Positions 1 to 12,538 of a stretch of DNA of 64,000 bases are shown here, one piece after another (position 1 is the stretch's first letter; each line of letters begins with the position of its first letter). Source of the stretch: Halopseudomonas salina (GTDB lineage Bacteria; Pseudomonadota; Gammaproteobacteria; Pseudomonadales; Pseudomonadaceae). The position numbers and the translations under genes are program-made. A model generated the notes under the pieces. That model did not search any database, had not been told where the DNA came from, and was given only the letters and a program-made list of their open reading frames with translations. The DNA is taken from assembly GCF_008641105.1 (NCBI RefSeq), contig NZ_VTTI01000001.1, positions 207,750 to 271,749 on the forward strand. The letters run 5' to 3'.

Positions 1-1
1 A

Positions 2-859
<858 letters not shown>

Positions 860-874
860 TCATTCGAGGTACCC

Positions 875-3118
875 ATGCAGGAGTTGAAGAGCGTGCGTGA
901 CGAGACAAGTGAGACCGCGGACAACACCGTCGCGCCAGCCAGTCAGACCGACCAGACCAGCCCGAGTGGCTCAGCCAACGCACCCAGGCTTCCAGCGCCG
1001 ACTGCGACGCAGACTGAGCCAGCCGCGCCCCTGGCCGACATCAATGCCCCGGAGCTGTACATTCATCGCGAGCTATCGCAGCTACAATTCAATATCCGCG
1101 TGCTCGAACAGGCGCTGGATGAATCCTACCCCCTGCTGGAGCGCTTGAAGTTTCTGCTGATCTTTTCCGGCAACATCGACGAATTCTTCGAGATTCGCGT
1201 GGCCGGCCTGAAGAAGCAGATTACCTTCGCCCGCGAACAGACCGGCCCGGATGGCCTCCAGCCCCAGCAGGTGCTGGCCAAGATCAGCGAGATAGCCCAC
1301 CAGCAGATAAGTCGTCAATACGCCCTGCTGAACGATATGCTCCTGCCGCAATTGGCGGAGAAAGGCATCCGTTTCGTTCGCCGACACCAGTGGACGCATA
1401 AGCAGACCCTGTGGATTCGCCGATTCTTCCGCCAGGAAGTGGCGCCGATCATCAGCCCCATTGGTCTGGATCCCACGCATCCGTTCCCGCTGCTGGTGAA
1501 CAAGAGCCTGAACTTCATAGTGCAGCTCGAAGGTATCGACGCTTTTGGTCGCGATTCCGGCCTGGCCATTATTCCCGCGCCGCGCTCATTGCCACGTCTG
1601 ATCCGCATGCCCGACGAGCTGTGCAACGGTGGTGACAACTTCATTTTTCTGTCGTCGATGATCCACGCCCATGCCGATGATCTGTTCCCGGGCATGAAGG
1701 TGATGGGCTGTTATCAGTTCCGTCTGACCCGTAACGCCGATCTGATCGTCGACCCTGACGAGGTGGATGATCTGGCAAGGGCGCTGCGTGGCGAACTGCT
1801 CTCGCGCCGCTACGGCGATGCGGTGCGCCTGGAGGTCGCGGATAACTGTCCCAAGCCGCTTACCGACTTTCTGCTCAAGCAGTTCGGTCTGAGCGAGTCC
1901 GAGCTGTATGAGGTCAATGGCCCGGTCAACCTGACCCGGCTGTTTTCCATTACCGCACTGGAAAACCATCCGGAACTGCAATTCCCGCCCTTCAGCCCTG
2001 GCATTCCGAAGCTGCTGTCGAACAACGACACCCTCTTCCAGGCGATCGGCAAGCAGGACATTCTGCTGCAACACCCCTATGAGTCCTTCAGCCCGGTGGT
2101 CGATCTGCTGCGCCAGGCCGCGCAGGACCCCAACGTCCTCGCAATCAAGCAGACCCTGTATCGCACTGGAGCGAACTCGGAAATTGTCAACGCACTGGTT
2201 GATGCCGCCCGCAACGGCAAGGAAGTCACCGTGGTGATCGAGTTGCGCGCACGCTTTGATGAGGAGTCCAACCTGCAACTGGCCAGCCGCCTGCAGCAGG
2301 CCGGAGCTGTAGTGATCTACGGCGTGGTCGGGTTCAAGACCCACGCCAAGATGATGTTGATCCTGCGTCGCGAGGACAAAATCCTCAGACGTTACGTGCA
2401 CATGGGCACCGGCAACTACCACGCAGGCAACGCTCGCCTGTACACCGACTACAGCATTCTCAGCTCCGACCTGGCGTTGACCGAGGACGTGCACAAACTC
2501 TTCAACCAGCTGATCGGCATGGGCAAGACCCTGCGCATGAAGAAGCTGCTGCAGGCACCCTTCACCCTCAAGAAACGCCTGCTCGAACTGATCAATCGCG
2601 AAACCATGAATGCCATGGCCGGCAAGCCTGCACATATTATCGCCAAAGCCAATGCCCTTACCGATGCAAAGATCATCAAGGCGCTTTACAAGGCCTCCCA
2701 GTGCGGCGTGAAAATCGATCTGATTGTTCGCGGCATGTGCTGCCTGCGTCCAGGGGTACCGGGGGTGTCACACAACATTACCGTGCGCTCGATTATCGGC
2801 CGTTTTCTGGAGCATAGCCGGGTCTACTATTTTCTCAACGACGGCCAGGAGCAGGTGTGGATGTCCAGTGCCGACATGATGGAGCGCAACCTGGACAAGC
2901 GCGTCGAGACCTGCTTCCCCCTCGAGGGCAAGAAGCTGATCACCCGAGCCAAGCAGGAGCTGTTGGTATTCATGACTGACAATACCCAGAGCTGGATTCT
3001 GCAAACCGATGGCACCTACGTGCGCAGCTCACCTACGGGTAATCAACTGGCGCGCAGTGCCCAGAGCACCCTGCTGGAGAAGCTCTCCAGTTCGCCTCAG
3101 CGCGCCGTCAACGTATAA
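875..3118 (+). CDS. ppk: Polyphosphate kinase 1
   Basis: Reversibly transfers the ATP gamma-phosphate to polyphosphate. The protein is 747 residues, slightly long for PPK1 because residues ~10-48 form an Ala/Pro/Thr/Gln-rich low-complexity N-terminal extension; the conserved N domain starts near [13 protein letters not shown] (~60). The two catalytic histidines known from E. coli PPK are present: His490 in KTHAKMML and His647 in FLEHSR. The nucleotide-binding [11 protein letters not shown] segment follows the first. Its 3' end overlaps the 3' end of the convergent ppx gene by 22 bp, so the synthetic and degradative enzymes of polyphosphate are tail to tail with no room for a terminator between them. 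Confidence 0.97.
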   Translation: MQELKSVRDETSETADNTVAPASQTDQTSPSGSANAPRLPAPTATQTEPAAPLADINAPELYIHRELSQLQFNIRVLEQALDESYPLLERLKFLLIFSGNIDEFFEIRVAGLKKQITFAREQTGPDGLQPQQVLAKISEIAHQQISRQYALLNDMLLPQLAEKGIRFVRRHQWTHKQTLWIRRFFRQEVAPIISPIGLDPTHPFPLLVNKSLNFIVQLEGIDAFGRDSGLAIIPAPRSLPRLIRMPDELCNGGDNFIFLSSMIHAHADDLFPGMKVMGCYQFRLTRNADLIVDPDEVDDLARALRGELLSRRYGDAVRLEVADNCPKPLTDFLLKQFGLSESELYEVNGPVNLTRLFSITALENHPELQFPPFSPGIPKLLSNNDTLFQAIGKQDILLQHPYESFSPVVDLLRQAAQDPNVLAIKQTLYRTGANSEIVNALVDAARNGKEVTVVIELRARFDEESNLQLASRLQQAGAVVIYGVVGFKTHAKMMLILRREDKILRRYVHMGTGNYHAGNARLYTDYSILSSDLALTEDVHKLFNQLIGMGKTLRMKKLLQAPFTLKKRLLELINRETMNAMAGKPAHIIAKANALTDAKIIKALYKASQCGVKIDLIVRGMCCLRPGVPGVSHNITVRSIIGRFLEHSRVYYFLNDGQEQVWMSSADMMERNLDKRVETCFPLEGKKLITRAKQELLVFMTDNTQSWILQTDGTYVRSSPTGNQLARSAQSTLLEKLSSSPQRAVNV

Positions 3119-4602
3119 CCCGCCTTGGCCCAGAACTGGGCCTCATGGGCAAAGTCGGCGTTGGTCAGCGGGTTGGCGTCAAGCCAACCTTCGGGGAAGT
3201 GTAACTGCAGGTAGTCGGAGCCGGCCTCAACGGCAAGCTCCGGCATGGTCTGATTGCCGCGAATGTGGTGGTACAGAATCGCCAGGCGCAACAGCATGCA
3301 TAACCTGAGCAGGTAGGTTGCCTCTTCACCGAATTCCGCCAGGCGCTCGGTACTGGGCAAATTACGTCGGTGGCCGCGCACCAGTTGCGCCAGAGCCTGC
3401 TGCTCCTGGCGACTGAATCCCGCCAGATCGGCATGCTCGATCAGATAGGCGCCATGCTTGTGATATTGGCTATGTGCGATATCCAGGCCTACTTCGTGTA
3501 CCCGCGCAGCCCAACACAGCATGTCGGCGTGCCTGACTTCAGTCAGACCCCAGGCCCCAGCCACCTTGCCCAGCAGACTGAGCGCCTTGTGCTCTACACG
3601 CGATGCCTGGTCAACATCCACATGGCAGCGCTCCATCAGCGCGCTCAGGGTTCTTTCGCGCACATCCTCGTGCTGATGGCGGCCGAGCAAGTCATAAAGC
3701 ACACCTTCCCGGAGCGCGCCGTCGGAGTGGGCCATATTCTGCACACCGAGTGCGTCAAAGATCGCTTCCAGAATCGCCAAGCCGGCTGGCAGGGTCGCAC
3801 GACGATCGGCCTTCAGGCCGGGGATATCGATCTTGTCGACGTGCCCTGCCCGTATGACCCGGCGCTTGACCCAATTGAGACCCTCAAGCGTCAATCCCGG
3901 CTCCTTCTGTCCGGAACCCTGCATACATTGCCCAATGGTACGAATGGTCCCAGAGGCACCCACTGCCTCCTGCCAACCCATGCGTCCGATAGCCTGCTCG
4001 ATGTTCATCAGCTCCAGTCGCGCCGTGGTATAGGCCTGGGCATAGCGACTGGCATTGACCTTGCCTTCGGAAAAATACGCACGCGTGTAGGACACGCAGC
4101 CCATCTGCAGACTTTCTCGCAACAAGGATTCGAAACGTTCACCCACTATGAACTCGGTACTTCCGCCGCCGATATCCACCACCAGACGCTTGCCCTGATC
4201 GTCCGCCTGAGTGTGGGCAACGCCAAGGTAAATCAAACGCGCTTCTTCACGACCTGAAATAACATCGACCTTGTGCCCGATTATCTGCCGGACCTGACGC
4301 ATGAACTGACCCCGGTTGCGCGCCTCCCGTAACGCATTGGTACCGACTATACGTACCGCGCCATCAGGCAACCCATTGGTCAGTTGTGCGAAACGCCTCA
4401 AGCAATCGAGACCGCGTTGCATTGACTCTTCGTTGAGTTCACCCTTTTCATTAAGGCCCGCGGCCAACTGCACCTTCTCACCGAGTCGTTCGAGAATGCG
4501 AATTTCGCCGTGATCCACCTTGGCCAGAACCATGTGGAAACTGTTGGAGCCAAGGTCAATGGCAGCAACCAGCGGGAAATCGGACTGTTCTCTTTGCACC
4601 AT
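3097..4602 (-). CDS. ppx: Exopolyphosphatase (Ppx/GppA family)
   Basis: Removes terminal phosphates from polyphosphate, the reverse partner of ppk. The actin-like N-terminal domain shows [12 protein letters not shown], the phosphate loop [10 protein letters not shown] and the catalytic-acid region EEARLIYLG; an HD-like all-alpha C-terminal half follows ([22 protein letters not shown]). I chose the ATG at 4602 (501 residues) because a GGAGG lies about 8 bp upstream on the reverse strand and Pseudomonas Ppx proteins begin just before the [10 protein letters not shown] segment; the frame stays open to 4677 but that extension is not family-like. Divergent from trxA and overlapping ppk at the 3' end. 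Confidence 0.95.
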   Translation of the reverse strand: MVQREQSDFPLVAAIDLGSNSFHMVLAKVDHGEIRILERLGEKVQLAAGLNEKGELNEESMQRGLDCLRRFAQLTNGLPDGAVRIVGTNALREARNRGQFMRQVRQIIGHKVDVISGREEARLIYLGVAHTQADDQGKRLVVDIGGGSTEFIVGERFESLLRESLQMGCVSYTRAYFSEGKVNASRYAQAYTTARLELMNIEQAIGRMGWQEAVGASGTIRTIGQCMQGSGQKEPGLTLEGLNWVKRRVIRAGHVDKIDIPGLKADRRATLPAGLAILEAIFDALGVQNMAHSDGALREGVLYDLLGRHQHEDVRERTLSALMERCHVDVDQASRVEHKALSLLGKVAGAWGLTEVRHADMLCWAARVHEVGLDIAHSQYHKHGAYLIEHADLAGFSRQEQQALAQLVRGHRRNLPSTERLAEFGEEATYLLRLCMLLRLAILYHHIRGNQTMPELAVEAGSDYLQLHFPEGWLDANPLTNADFAHEAQFWAKAGYTLTAR

Positions 4603-4716
4603 GCGACTGCCTCCGGGGGTAAGTTCCCCGGATTCTAACACTGCATTGAAGCCTTTGGCCCGCGTGCACGTGTGCATAACTGCTTACCCGCCGCCTTCCG
4701 CTGTTTGCCGAGGTGA

Positions 4717-4725
4717 TGCTATAGT
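4717..4725 (+). promoter_or_regulatory. Candidate extended -10 promoter of trxA
   Basis: TGCTATAGT is an extended -10 element (TGN-TATAGT) ending 35 bp before the trxA start codon. No good -35 hexamer is visible at 17 bp, which fits an extended -10 type. It lies in the short divergent region between ppx and trxA. Pattern match only. Confidence 0.35.
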
Positions 4726-4760
4726 GAAACCTGATTTGTCTTTGAACCCTGGAGAAACTA

Positions 4761-5087
4761 ATGAGCGATTTGATCGTGCATGTCACAGACAGCAGCTTCG
4801 ATAGCGAAGTGCTGAAGGCTGACGGCCCCGTGCTGGTCGATTACTGGGCAGAGTGGTGCGGCCCCTGCAAAATGATTGCCCCGGTTCTGGATGAGATTGC
4901 CAAGGAATATCAGGGCAAACTGAAAATTGCCAAGCTGAACATCGACGAGAATGCCGACACGCCGCCCAAGTATGGTGTACGCGGCATTCCGACCTTGATG
5001 CTGTTCAAGGACGGCAATATCGAGGCGACCAAAGTAGGAGCACTCTCGAAGTCACAGCTCTCTGCTTTCCTTGATAGCAACATCTGA
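4761..5087 (+). CDS. trxA: Thioredoxin 1
   Basis: Cytosolic disulfide reductase of 108 residues, normal length. The WAEWCGPCK active site has redox cysteines Cys33 and Cys36, and the cis-proline segment GIPTLMLF is intact. A clear Shine-Dalgarno (GGAGAAACTA before ATG) fixes the start. It sits between ppx and rho as in other Pseudomonas, followed by a GC-rich hairpin and the rho leader. Confidence 0.98.
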   Translation: MSDLIVHVTDSSFDSEVLKADGPVLVDYWAEWCGPCKMIAPVLDEIAKEYQGKLKIAKLNIDENADTPPKYGVRGIPTLMLFKDGNIEATKVGALSKSQLSAFLDSNI

Positions 5088-5094
5088 ACTACCT

Positions 5095-5121
5095 TCCCCC
5101 GGTTGTCCGCCGACCGGGGGA
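5095..5121 (+). terminator. Hairpin between trxA and rho
   Basis: A perfect 9-bp stem (TCCCCCGGT / ACCGGGGGA) with a 9-nt loop begins 8 bp after the trxA stop codon. It lacks a downstream T tract, so it may be an inefficient terminator or a 3'-end protecting structure. The following 190 bases up to rho hold no other gene and form the rho leader. Confidence 0.5.
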
Positions 5122-5311
5122 GTTCACTGCGTGCAGACTTTCTGCTATCTGACTATGGACGTTCCCAGCAAGCAGTGCTAGATTTAGCCCTCAATTCCTT
5201 GTCGCACCCTGCGATTGTGGCTTTCCAACATCAGCCAAACCCATCGCCCCATGCATTCATGGCGGCCTCTTACTAACCCGTCCTGCCGAAAAATTATATC
5301 CTACCGACTCT

Positions 5312-6577
<1,266 letters not shown>

Positions 6578-6592
6578 ACCGCAGCGACAAGT

Positions 6593-6756
6593 GGCAAGCC
6601 TCAAGCTGCAAGCAGATCTACACTGCTTGCAGCTTGTTGCATTTTACGCCACCCCCGCAAACAGCTTTACCGGCATAATGCGCTTCCAACCAGAAACCAC
6701 AGGCTGAGGCAGTCTCCAGGATGCCTGCAGCTTGCCGCTTGAGGCTTGAAGCTGAG
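6593..6756. repeat. GCTTGNN heptamer array, inverted arms, between rho and ubiD
   Basis: The left arm is three exact-period 7-mers (GGCAAGC, CTCAAGC, TGCAAGC at 6593-6613). A close inverted pair GCTTGCA, GCTTGTT lies at 6625-6638. A second inverted run GCTTGCC, GCTTGAG, GCTTGAA lies at 6730-6750 and ends directly before the ubiD start codon. The left arm and the far right arm are close reverse complements (they share CAAGCCTCAAGC), so the block can fold at two scales. The same unit recurs at 33.5 and 52.7 kb. I do not recognise a named repeat family. Confidence 0.75.
6602..6636 (+). terminator. rho terminator built from heptamer repeats
   Basis: A perfect 13-bp stem CAAGCTGCAAGCA / TGCTTGCAGCTTG with a 9-nt loop (GATCTACAC) starts 25 bp after the rho stop codon and is followed by the T-rich TTGCATTTTA. 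This is a plausible intrinsic terminator in the forward direction; the stem itself consists of two repeat units on each side. Confidence 0.6.
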
Positions 6757-8223
6757 ATGCAGTACTCCGATCTACGTGATTTCATCAAGGGCCTGGAGCA
6801 GCGCGGCGAGCTCAAGCGTATCCAGACTCCCGTTTCGCCAATACTGGAAATGACCGAGATATGCGATCGCACCCTGCGCAAGGGTGGTCCGGCTCTGTTA
6901 TTCGAAAACCCGACCGGTTACAGCATGCCAGTGCTTGGCAACCTGTTTGGCACTCCGCAGCGAGTGGCCATGGGCATGGGCGCTACGGAAGTCAGCGAGC
7001 TTCGTGAAATCGGCAAGCTGCTGGCGTTCCTCAAGGAACCCGATCCGCCAAAGGGTCTCAAAGACGCCTGGTCCAAGCTGCCCATTTTCAAGAAAGTCAT
7101 CTCCATGGCCCCCAAGGTTGTGCGCGACGCTCCCTGCCAGGCAGTGATAATGGAGGGCGAGGACGTGGATCTTTCCTCGATCCCGGTGCAGACCTGCTGG
7201 CCTGGGGATGCCGGGCCACTGATCACCTGGGGTCTGGTGGTCACCCGTGGCCCGAACAAGGAGCGGCAGAACCTGGGCATCTACCGCCAGCAGGTAATCG
7301 GTCGCAACAAGCTGATCATGCGCTGGCTGAGCCACCGGGGCGGCGCTCTGGACTTCAAGGACTGGTGTGAAAAACACCCGGGTGAGCCCTTTCCGATTGC
7401 CGTCGCGCTCGGCGCGGACCCGGCCACCATTCTCGGCGCCGTGACTCCCGTACCCGATAGTCTTTCGGAATACGCCTTCGCAGGGCTTCTGCGCGGCCAA
7501 CGTACCGAGCTGGTCAAATGCCGGGGCTCCAATTTGCAGGTGCCAGCCAGTGCCGAGATTGTGCTGGAGGGCGTGATCCATCCCGGCGAAATGGCTGACG
7601 AAGGCCCCTTTGGTGACCACACCGGCTATTACAATGAGGTAGATCGTTTTCCGGTATTTACTGTTGAGCGTATAACCCAGCGTGAAAAACCGATTTATCA
7701 CAGCACCTACACCGGACGACCACCGGATGAACCGGCTATCCTCGGTGTAGCACTGAATGAGGTATTCGTTCCCATTCTGCAGAAGCAGTTTCCGGAGATC
7801 ACTGACTTCTATCTGCCGCCTGAAGGCTGCTCGTACCGGATGGCCGTTGTCTCGATGAAGAAACAATACCCGGGCCATGCCAAGCGGGTAATGCTCGGCG
7901 TTTGGAGCTTCCTGCGCCAGTTCATGTATACCAAGTTCGTGATCGTTACCGACGACGATATCAACATCCGCGACTGGAATGATGTGATCTGGGCAATAAC
8001 TACCCGGATGGACCCCAAGCGGGACACGGTGATGATCGACAACACGCCGATCGATTATCTGGATTTTGCCTCCCCGGTATCCGGGCTCGGCAGCAAGATG
8101 GGCCTGGACGCCACCAACAAGTGGCCCGGAGAAACCACGCGCGAGTGGGGAGTAGCCATTGCCCAGGACCCTGCAGTAAAGAAGCGTATTGACGATATCT
8201 GGGCCGAGCTGGGTATTGACTGA
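6757..8223 (+). CDS. ubiD: 4-hydroxy-3-polyprenylbenzoate decarboxylase
   Basis: Prenyl-FMN dependent decarboxylase of ubiquinone synthesis. It has 488 residues in the expected Pseudomonas form, starting [10 protein letters not shown]. Recognisable segments are [41 protein letters not shown], the [21 protein letters not shown] catalytic stretch and TRMDPKRDT. The frame also opens with ATG at 6721, but those 12 extra residues are encoded by repeat heptamers and are not family-like, so I start at 6757. The upstream ribosome-binding signal is weak (GAAGCTGAG, itself part of the repeat). Followed closely by the reductase at 8258. Confidence 0.96.
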   Translation: MQYSDLRDFIKGLEQRGELKRIQTPVSPILEMTEICDRTLRKGGPALLFENPTGYSMPVLGNLFGTPQRVAMGMGATEVSELREIGKLLAFLKEPDPPKGLKDAWSKLPIFKKVISMAPKVVRDAPCQAVIMEGEDVDLSSIPVQTCWPGDAGPLITWGLVVTRGPNKERQNLGIYRQQVIGRNKLIMRWLSHRGGALDFKDWCEKHPGEPFPIAVALGADPATILGAVTPVPDSLSEYAFAGLLRGQRTELVKCRGSNLQVPASAEIVLEGVIHPGEMADEGPFGDHTGYYNEVDRFPVFTVERITQREKPIYHSTYTGRPPDEPAILGVALNEVFVPILQKQFPEITDFYLPPEGCSYRMAVVSMKKQYPGHAKRVMLGVWSFLRQFMYTKFVIVTDDDINIRDWNDVIWAITTRMDPKRDTVMIDNTPIDYLDFASPVSGLGSKMGLDATNKWPGETTREWGVAIAQDPAVKKRIDDIWAELGID

Positions 8224-8257
8224 TGACGCCAACTCCAATGAGGCCAGAGAGCGGATT

Positions 8258-9226
8258 ATGAAGGTAACACTGCAACCGGCGGGTCATGTACTGGACCTGT
8301 TACCCGGCGAGCGCATTCTTGATGCCGCGCGCCGGCTTAGCTTCGACGCGCCGCAAAGCTGCCGTAACGGTAATTGTCATGTATGCAATGCGCAGCTGCT
8401 GCAGGGCAGAGTCATGCAGAACGACGAAACACGTACCCAGGGTGAAATTTTCACCTGTCTGGCCACGCCGCAAGAAGACTGCGAGCTTTTCTGGGAGCAT
8501 GTACTTGCGCCCGGCGAGCTGCCGCAGCACAGCGTTGCCTGCCAGGTAGTCGCCTGTGAGCCAATAGGGGCGGATGTATGGCAGATTGATTTACGCCCCC
8601 CGGCAGGTAAACCCCTGCGCTATCACGCCGGCCAGTATCTGCTATTGCAAAGACCCGATGGTGAAGCGACCCCGTTCTCTATCGCCTCTGCACCCCACCA
8701 GGAGCGGACGCTGGAACTGCATATATTGGCCAAGGATCCGGCGACCGAAGCCCTGATCGAGCAAATGCGGCGTGATCGCATTGCCCATGTTCAGGTACCC
8801 TTTGGTGATTGCCACCTTGCTACATTGCCGGATCGCCCGCTTGTGTTGATCGCCGCAGGCACCGGTCTGTCGCAGATGCAGAGCATGGTCGAGCACTGTC
8901 TCGAGCAGCGCTTCGCCTACCCGATTCACCTCTACTGGGGGGTGCGTCATGGCGATGATCTGTACGAGACCACCTACTGGCAGCGCTGGGAGGAGCAGGA
9001 GAACCTGATTGTGCACAAGATCGTCAGCGACCATCCCGACTGGTCAGGGCGCCAGGGCATGTTGCATGAGGCGATCCGCGCAGACCTCGGCGACCTGAGC
9101 GAGTACGAGTTCTACGTCAGTGGTTCGCCGCCTATGGTCTACGGCACCCTGGATGCATTGGTTGAGGCAGGCATGCCGGGTGAACAGATGCACGCCGACG
9201 TGTTTGCCTACGCCCCTCGCGATTGA
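8258..9226 (+). CDS. 2Fe-2S ferredoxin/FAD-NAD(P)H reductase (CDP-6-deoxy-delta-3,4-glucoseen reductase-like)
   Basis: A 322-residue electron-transfer protein. The N-terminal plant-type ferredoxin domain (~1-85) has cluster ligands Cys35, Cys40, Cys43 (SCRNGNCHVC) and Cys67. It is followed by an Fre/FNR-like FAD domain (HAGQYLLL, TPFSIASAP) and an NAD(P)H domain (LIAAGTGLSQM, VSGSPPMV). The start at 8258 is chosen because the ferredoxin domain begins there; the frame extends upstream into the end of ubiD. It lies 34 bp downstream of ubiD, an arrangement known in Pseudomonas, where these proteins carry the glucoseen-reductase name without proven sugar chemistry. The physiological partner is unknown; ubiD adjacency suggests a quinone-pathway link but is only suggestive. 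Confidence 0.85.
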   Translation: MKVTLQPAGHVLDLLPGERILDAARRLSFDAPQSCRNGNCHVCNAQLLQGRVMQNDETRTQGEIFTCLATPQEDCELFWEHVLAPGELPQHSVACQVVACEPIGADVWQIDLRPPAGKPLRYHAGQYLLLQRPDGEATPFSIASAPHQERTLELHILAKDPATEALIEQMRRDRIAHVQVPFGDCHLATLPDRPLVLIAAGTGLSQMQSMVEHCLEQRFAYPIHLYWGVRHGDDLYETTYWQRWEEQENLIVHKIVSDHPDWSGRQGMLHEAIRADLGDLSEYEFYVSGSPPMVYGTLDALVEAGMPGEQMHADVFAYAPRD

Positions 9227-9241
9227 AGGGCGCTGGCCTAC

Positions 9242-10474
9242 TCAGCGAGCATCCGGCATCGGCAGCTCGGGCAAGTCGTGCACCATCAGGTCAAATCCCT
9301 GACGCAGCATTTGCTGACTGCTTTTCTGGTCGCCCATATGCTCCAGCAACCTAACCAGCTCCGCACAGGTTTGAATATCCCGCTTGCTGGTAAAGCTGGC
9401 ATCGAGGTATTCCCTTGCCTTACCCCACAACTTGTTGCGTAACGCCAGCCGACCCAGGGCCAGCAACAGAGTAGCATTATGCGGGTGGTCGGCCAGCCAG
9501 TGCTCTGCGCTGCTCAATTGGCGAGCAGGATCCTTACCCTCCACCAGACCATAAAGATGGATCAGTCGTTCGTTGAAACCTTCGCGCAGGGCAGCGCGCA
9601 AAATCGTCTCCGCTTCATCGCTGCGACCCTGATGACGCAACTGAATGCAGTAGGCCTCGACCAGCGCCGGATCGTGCCGTAGATGCTTGGGCAGCCGCTC
9701 CCAGAGCGCTGTCAGCATATCGGCCTGACCGGGTTCCGTTTGTCGACGCTGGCCGGCCTCCCCGAGCAGGGCGATATAAACCTGATGCTCCAGGCTTTCC
9801 TGATCGCCAGGACTCAGCAGCTTGTGCCGGCGCAACTCCGGTAGAAGCTTCTCCAACCGGGACCAGTCTTCCAGTTTGGCGTAGAGCTGGCCCATCAGTT
9901 TCAAGGCATAAAGATGCTTGGGATGGTCCTTGCGCAGCCGCGTCAGCGAGGCCAGAGCCTGCTCCAGTTGACCGCGAGCGATCTGTAGCTGCGCCTGGGT
10001 CACCGCGATGGCAACGTCAGCCTGAGGAGTGGTCTCGTAAGCCTCGCGCAACAGGCCGTCGCACTGGGCATAATCTTCCAGCTCGTGAGCAGCCCGGGCC
10101 GCCACAAGGTAATTGATCAATGGCTGCTCAGCGTGGGGTGCCGAGCGCTTGAGTAATCTCATTGCTTCGGCCCAGTGGCCTTCGGCAAATTCCAGAAGGC
10201 CCCGGGTCGTGACCTGGTTGGCCCGACGCTGGCGGTTATGCCGGGACCAGGGGTTGATTCTACGACCCGACACATTAAGCAGACGAACCACTGCACGCAG
10301 CAAAGAAAGCACCAGCCAGAGCGCCAGTAGAAAGGCAATCCCGACCCAGATACTGGTTTCGATCGACATATTTCGCCAGGCAATCAACAGGTAGCCCGGG
10401 TCCTCGGCTACCGCCATACCCAGTAGAGCAGCGACCAGCAATATGGCCAGTACAGCCAGATAACTTTTGCTCAT
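9242..10474 (-). CDS. hemY: HemY-like inner-membrane TPR protein
   Basis: A 410-residue protein with two N-terminal membrane segments (~4-23 and ~41-63) and a tetratricopeptide C-terminal region (e.g. AEGHWAEAMRLLKRSAPH, LLREAYETTPQADVAI, ALGRLALRNKLWGKAREYL). Not the HemY protoporphyrinogen oxidase of Gram-positives but the proteobacterial hemX-linked TPR protein of uncertain role, possibly organising heme enzymes at the membrane. Its ATG overlaps the hemX stop by 4 bp (ATGA). Last gene of the hemC-D-X-Y operon; convergent with the flavin reductase with only 15 bp between stops. Confidence 0.93.
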   Translation of the reverse strand: MSKSYLAVLAILLVAALLGMAVAEDPGYLLIAWRNMSIETSIWVGIAFLLALWLVLSLLRAVVRLLNVSGRRINPWSRHNRQRRANQVTTRGLLEFAEGHWAEAMRLLKRSAPHAEQPLINYLVAARAAHELEDYAQCDGLLREAYETTPQADVAIAVTQAQLQIARGQLEQALASLTRLRKDHPKHLYALKLMGQLYAKLEDWSRLEKLLPELRRHKLLSPGDQESLEHQVYIALLGEAGQRRQTEPGQADMLTALWERLPKHLRHDPALVEAYCIQLRHQGRSDEAETILRAALREGFNERLIHLYGLVEGKDPARQLSSAEHWLADHPHNATLLLALGRLALRNKLWGKAREYLDASFTSKRDIQTCAELVRLLEHMGDQKSSQQMLRQGFDLMVHDLPELPMPDAR

Positions 10475-11766
10475 TGAGCGCCCTCCCCACTATTGGTTGG
10501 GCTACGACGACTCTGGATGTAGGCAGCGAGATCCTGTTGAACATCCGAAAGATCTGGCGCATCAAGATCGACCTGGCGTTCAGCCAATGCAGTGAGCTGA
10601 CTCTGCATTGCCTTCACCTGCGGATTCTCCAGCTCGAAGAACTGCTGCAGAATATTCTTCGCCTGAGTCAGGCTAGCCTGGTATATGGCGCTTTCTCCGC
10701 GAAGAGCAGCCCACTGAGCCTGCTCCATGGTCAATTGCAGGGTACGACGAACCCGTTGCATCTCCGCCTCATCCAGCAGGGGGGTAATGACCTTGCCGCG
10801 CTGGAAATCCACACGCACATAGCGTTCCAGACGCATGAGTACGCGCTCGGCGCGAGTCCGGCGTGAGAGTCGATCCTCATATTCCTCCTCTGCGCTGATT
10901 GCGTCTGGGTCGAACTCCGGCACCGGCAACAGAACCAGCCGGTTGACCTGCTCGTGCAATGCCGCCAGTCGCAGATAGATACCCGAGCGATCAATTTCAG
11001 GTAACGCTTCGATAGATGCCTGAACCTGCGCCAACGCCTCGCGTACTGCAAATACCCCGCTGTCGGGTTGCTCGCGCAGGATGGAGTCAACCGCTTCCAA
11101 CAACTCACGGGCTGACCTGACATCCTGGGCGGCCAGCAATCGCAGACTCGCCAGGCGCAGCAGATATTCCGCTTCGGCCAGTTTCCAGTCAGCACGAGCA
11201 TCCCCGCGTATGACGTCCAACTCCTGACTCAGGGCTCTCTGGCTGCGTTGAAGCTCGGCGGCCAGGCTTTGCATCTGTTGCCACGTGGCGCCATCGGGAA
11301 GTCCCTCCAGCCGTGCCTGCATGGACTGCTGGCCACGGCGCTGCGCATTAGCCAACTGCTCCATCTGTCCGCTCAGTTCCTCTCCTTGCACTGCGGCCTG
11401 CTGGTTATCTGTTTGCCACTGCCAGGCTTGCAGGCCGAGGGCCGCGATGGCAACTATCAGCGCTACTGCAGCCAGACCCCGCCCCGATCCATTGTTACCC
11501 TTTGACGCTCTGGTCCCGGGAGGTGGTGTCTTACCCTTGCCGCCCAGACCCGCGTTAGCCGTAGAAGCGCTTGCAGACGGCTTCGAAATATCGGACTGGG
11601 CGCCAGTCACGGGTTTAGCGCCTGCAGAAGATTCCGGGTGCGCACCGACCGGCCCAGTGCCGGGGCCTTCTGCCCGGTTTTTTTCAGACTTGATGGAATC
11701 ATCGCTGGCAGCGTGATCTGTGGCGTTATCCTTGCTGCCGCTCTTGCTCGGGTCGATCGGTTCCAC
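10471..11766 (-). CDS. hemX: HemX-like membrane protein (uroporphyrinogen-III C-methyltransferase-like annotation)
   Basis: 431 residues: a ~95-residue polar, Ala/Gly/Ser/Pro-rich cytoplasmic N-terminus, one membrane segment (~98-114, GLAAVALIVAIAALGLQAW), then a long predicted coiled-coil/helical periplasmic region. The initiation codon is GTG at 11766-11764 preceded by AAGGGG. There is a single base between the hemD stop and this GTG, and a 4-bp overlap with hemY, indicating translational coupling. Often annotated as a methyltransferase, but no SAM-binding motif is visible, so the enzymatic name is unsupported here. Confidence 0.92.
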   Translation of the reverse strand: MEPIDPSKSGSKDNATDHAASDDSIKSEKNRAEGPGTGPVGAHPESSAGAKPVTGAQSDISKPSASASTANAGLGGKGKTPPPGTRASKGNNGSGRGLAAVALIVAIAALGLQAWQWQTDNQQAAVQGEELSGQMEQLANAQRRGQQSMQARLEGLPDGATWQQMQSLAAELQRSQRALSQELDVIRGDARADWKLAEAEYLLRLASLRLLAAQDVRSARELLEAVDSILREQPDSGVFAVREALAQVQASIEALPEIDRSGIYLRLAALHEQVNRLVLLPVPEFDPDAISAEEEYEDRLSRRTRAERVLMRLERYVRVDFQRGKVITPLLDEAEMQRVRRTLQLTMEQAQWAALRGESAIYQASLTQAKNILQQFFELENPQVKAMQSQLTALAERQVDLDAPDLSDVQQDLAAYIQSRRSPTNSGEGAQ

Positions 11767-11767
11767 G

Positions 11768-12538
11768 CTATTCCCCTTGTACTGTCAGCCGGTGGGCATT
11801 GATGGCGGTAACTAACGCGTCATCATCCGCACCGTTGCACATTATTATGTCTTCGCAGCCCAGCTCGGCAGCCCGTTTGGCCACCCGATTGCCGGGAACC
11901 CAGCAGCGCCAGAGACGTTGCTGCAACCATTCCTGTCCAGCAGCTGCATGCCAGTATTCCAGCGCCTGAACACTGAGTACCACTATGCCACGTACGCCGG
12001 CCTGGCGGGCAGCCTCGATCGATTGTGGCAAGCCGTCCGCGGGCAGGCGCTGATACAACTCAAGATAGTCTACCTGCCCGCCAGCAAAAGCTATGCGCGA
12101 AGCAAGGTGCTCGCGCCCACCCACGCCGCGCCAGATCATCACCCGCAGATTCGGCTCGGCAAGAAGTGCTTCCCAGCGCGGCAAAGCCAACAGCGCCTCA
12201 CTGTCCTGGCCATCCAGCGGCGCCTGGGCCGGCAGGTCGTATTGGCGCAGAATACCTGCGGTGGTTTCGCCCACGGCAAACCAATCTATGCCCAGCGGAA
12301 CCTGCGGCCAATAACGGTCAAGCCGCTCCAGGCCCAACCGCGCAGCCACAGGACTGACCGCTATCACCGCCTGATAACGATCCAGATCCAGCAGCAAACT
12401 TCGCTGCTCACTGCTTTCTTCGACCGCCCGGATCTGCAGCAGGGGCGTGCAATAACTTCTTATGCCCAGGGCATCGAGCCTTCCCGCCAATCGTTGGTTG
12501 TCCGCAGGTTGGCGGGTGAGCAGTATTGCGGGTGTCAC
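11768..12538 (-). CDS. hemD: Uroporphyrinogen-III synthase
   Basis: Cyclises hydroxymethylbilane with ring-D inversion. The 256-residue two-lobed protein shows [27 protein letters not shown] and the C-terminal [19 protein letters not shown] segments; the family is poorly conserved but this order and context are diagnostic. GTG start at 12538-12536 overlaps the hemC TGA by 4 bp (GTGA), strong evidence of coupling. Confidence 0.95.
   Translation of the reverse strand: MTPAILLTRQPADNQRLAGRLDALGIRSYCTPLLQIRAVEESSEQRSLLLDLDRYQAVIAVSPVAARLGLERLDRYWPQVPLGIDWFAVGETTAGILRQYDLPAQAPLDGQDSEALLALPRWEALLAEPNLRVMIWRGVGGREHLASRIAFAGGQVDYLELYQRLPADGLPQSIEAARQAGVRGIVVLSVQALEYWHAAAGQEWLQQRLWRCWVPGNRVAKRAAELGCEDIIMCNGADDDALVTAINAHRLTVQGE

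Noticed and set aside
1586..2635. A 349-residue open frame antisense to ppk
   Set aside because: It lies entirely inside a well-supported gene on the other strand, has no ribosome-binding site or family resemblance, and reflects third-position GC bias.
6721..6757. Alternative upstream start for ubiD
   Set aside because: The 12 extra residues are encoded by GCTTGNN repeats and are not part of the conserved UbiD N-terminus.
10471..11766. HemX as a uroporphyrinogen-III methyltransferase
   Set aside because: The name is common in annotations, but no SAM-binding tetrapyrrole methylase motif is present; it is a membrane-anchored coiled-coil protein.
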